NCBI GenBank assembly: GCA_016618085.1
Contig: JABLTG010000088.1
Coordinates: 19,302 to 83,301 of the forward strand
Source of the DNA: Neovahlkampfia damariscottae
Taxonomy: Eukaryota; Heterolobosea; Selenaionea; Neovahlkampfiida; Neovahlkampfiidae
Reading direction: 5' to 3'
DNA: 64,000 nt
The notes under the pieces are model-generated. The model saw only the letters and a program-made list of their open reading frames with translations, made no database searches and was not told the origin of the DNA. Shown in pieces: positions 63,143-64,000 of the stretch. Positions within the stretch are counted from its first letter, which is position 1. Each line of letters begins with the position of its first letter. The translations under genes were made by a program, and so were the position numbers.

Positions 63143-63390
63143 TTATTTTTTCTTAAATTTATTCAATCCCATTTCAAAATCATTCCAATTTAAACCATCT
63201 TTTACATGGAAGCAAGTGACTCCAATATTACTTATGTCATGTATATTCCTCTCTTCGTCATCAAAAAAAAACATCTCTTCATAATTAATTTTGGATTCAT
63301 TTTTGAAATATTTAAAATGACTGATCTTCTTTCCTGGATAAATGGCAAAATAATGAAAGTAATCAGAGAGTTCAAATAAATTGTTTGGTC
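63143..63390 (-). pseudogene. Remnant of an MDP-1-type (HAD) phosphatase, C-terminal half only
   Basis: A minus-strand frame from about 63390 to TAA 63143 reads NNLFELSDYFHYFAIYPGKK ISHF, then MFFFDDEERNIHDISNIGVT CFH and a final MGLNKFKKK. This is the C-terminal half of magnesium-dependent phosphatase 1 (FFDDExRNIxDxSxLGVTCxH). The N-terminal catalytic DxDYTLW motif is absent. The frame is closed upstream by TGA, and it overlaps by about 15-20 bases the 3' end of the gene at 63372-63800 in another frame. It is probably a truncated duplicate. A frameshifted or alternatively spliced fusion with that gene is the other reading. Confidence 0.6.
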
Positions 63391-63800
63391 ATGCTTGGGT
63401 CATACTGAAAAAAATACATATCTGCAAAAGCTTTCAATTCTCTTAGAATATCACCTTTGGAGTCTTTGGACATATAACTTTGTTTAAAAAAGGATGTTCC
63501 AATATACATGAGTTCATCTCTGGTCATTTTATCAAAGTCGTCTGCTTTAAAGGGGATAGAGATTTTTTTTTTTGAATTTATTTCATCCCACGTTTGAAAA
63601 TTTGCAATAAATGAGTTCATTACATCTTTTTTCTTTTCAGAAAGAATTTTTTTATAAAATTCTTCTGGAATTCCAAACAATTTCAATTCATAAATCCAGT
63701 CTTCAACAACAGTATTTTTTAGAGGTTCTGAGCATTCATATTTTGTTGCTTTTGCTGGTTGGATTTCCAGTTCGTTAAATTTTTCTTTACTTGAATTCAT
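63372..63800 (-). CDS. Unidentified protein (142 aa)
   Basis: 142 residues from ATG 63800, preceded at once by ATTGGCCGTTGG. The composition is mixed: EDWIYELKLFGIPEEFYKKI, SIPFKADDFDKMTRDELMYI and GDILRELKAFADMYFFQYDP. EDWIYELKLFGIPEEFYKKI is reminiscent of SAM-like helices. It stops at TGA 63372, right where a different frame begins to match MDP-1 phosphatase. No family is recognised. Confidence 0.5.
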   Translation of the reverse strand: MNSSKEKFNELEIQPAKATKYECSEPLKNTVVEDWIYELKLFGIPEEFYKKILSEKKKDVMNSFIANFQTWDEINSKKKISIPFKADDFDKMTRDELMYIGTSFFKQSYMSKDSKGDILRELKAFADMYFFQYDPSMTKQFI

Positions 63801-63949
63801 CCAACGGCCAATGAATTGATGGTTATTGTGATAAAAGTGGCCAATTAGATTTAATTTTGCCAGTTATTTTTACTTGAAGTTGTTCAAGTTGAACAAAAAA
63901 GACCTTTTGTTCAACTAGAAAATACTGAAAAAGATCTCAAGTATTTAAA

Positions 63950-64000
63950 ATGTCCAAACAGCTCAAATTGGATTCGTTTTGGAAAGAAAAAAATGTTACT
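63950..64000 (+). CDS. Possible 5' end of a gene running out of the window
   Basis: An ATG at 63950 opens MSKQLKLDSFWKEKNVT and continues to the window edge. The nearest box, CCAATTAG at about 63841, is over 100 bases away, farther than usual, and another frame is open through the same stretch. The call is weak. Confidence 0.3.
   Translation, partial: MSKQLKLDSFWKEKNVT

Noticed and set aside
1-64000. CRISPR arrays, operons, Shine-Dalgarno sites, riboswitches
   Set aside because: The sequence is eukaryotic nuclear DNA. No regularly spaced repeats or prokaryotic signals were seen, and close gene spacing is explained by compaction with separate promoters.

Overview
This window is AT-rich nuclear DNA from a unicellular eukaryote. 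The evidence is cytosolic eL20, IMP4, NOP10, PRP40, PI4K-alpha, syntaxin, COMMD and prohibitin genes, spliceosomal GT-AG introns and eukaryotic tRNA-His genes. The organism has a real mitochondrion: there is a prohibitin, an IF1-like ATPase inhibitor, a bacterial-type SRP54 (Ffh) with a presequence, and a rubrerythrin with a presequence-like N-terminus. Mitochondrial Ffh and mitochondrial rubrerythrin together recall Discoba such as heteroloboseans, but this is an inference and no species is identified. The genetic code looks standard: TAA is the usual stop, and TGA ends a few genes.

The genome is very compact. Genes sit tens of bases apart, often divergent or tail to tail. I resolved more than 60 introns by reading frame across the window, all about 28-45 nt long. 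Nearly every convincing gene has a CCAAT(C/A)A box, or its complement T(G/T)ATTGG, about 2-45 bases before the start codon. One 23-bp spacer (5801-5823) serves two divergent genes with a single box. Several true ATGs were chosen with this box.

Layout. 1-5800: end of one gene, a UIM/MKRN2OS-like/ZZ fusion, a kelch protein, a small cytochrome b5, a VOC-fold protein, an IF1-like protein and a BRAT1/PSMD5-like HEAT protein. 5824-14718: a membrane-anchored glycosyltransferase, an ABA4-like membrane protein, a DUF4116 protein, an MFS transporter, an unknown protein, an NCB5OR-like reductase, rubrerythrin and IMP4. 14768-25817: MOV10-like helicase, prohibitin, coiled-coil protein, Ras-like GTPase, ankyrin protein, Cys-rich membrane protein, possible DNA-binding protein, NOP10, mitochondrial Ffh and eL20. 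26209-30466: Cu+-ATPase and syntaxin. 30669-32330: a decayed piggyBac transposase. 32699-42322: F-box-like protein, PI4K-alpha, PRP40 and an LRR protein. 42627-43728: a bacterial-like secreted PHB depolymerase with one in-frame stop. 43729-45193: the emptiest stretch, with one GC-richer island. 45194-54159: COMMD, small GTPase, LRR, TM2-domain, ABTB1-like, amine oxidase and ankyrin/F-box genes. 54810-56343: two identical tRNA-His genes around a GNAT acetyltransferase. 56741-63074: a 12-exon URB2-like gene and an RFWD3-like ubiquitin ligase. 63143-64000: a remnant of an MDP-1 phosphatase, an unknown gene and a possible gene start.

The genes do not form one pathway. Themes are ribosome biogenesis (IMP4, NOP10, URB2-like, eL20), mitochondrial biology (Ffh, prohibitin, IF1-like, rubrerythrin), ubiquitin-linked adaptors (ABTB1-like, F-box-like, RFWD3-like, UIM/ZZ) and probable lateral acquisitions (rubrerythrin, PHB depolymerase). 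All product names come from reading motifs by eye; no database search was run.
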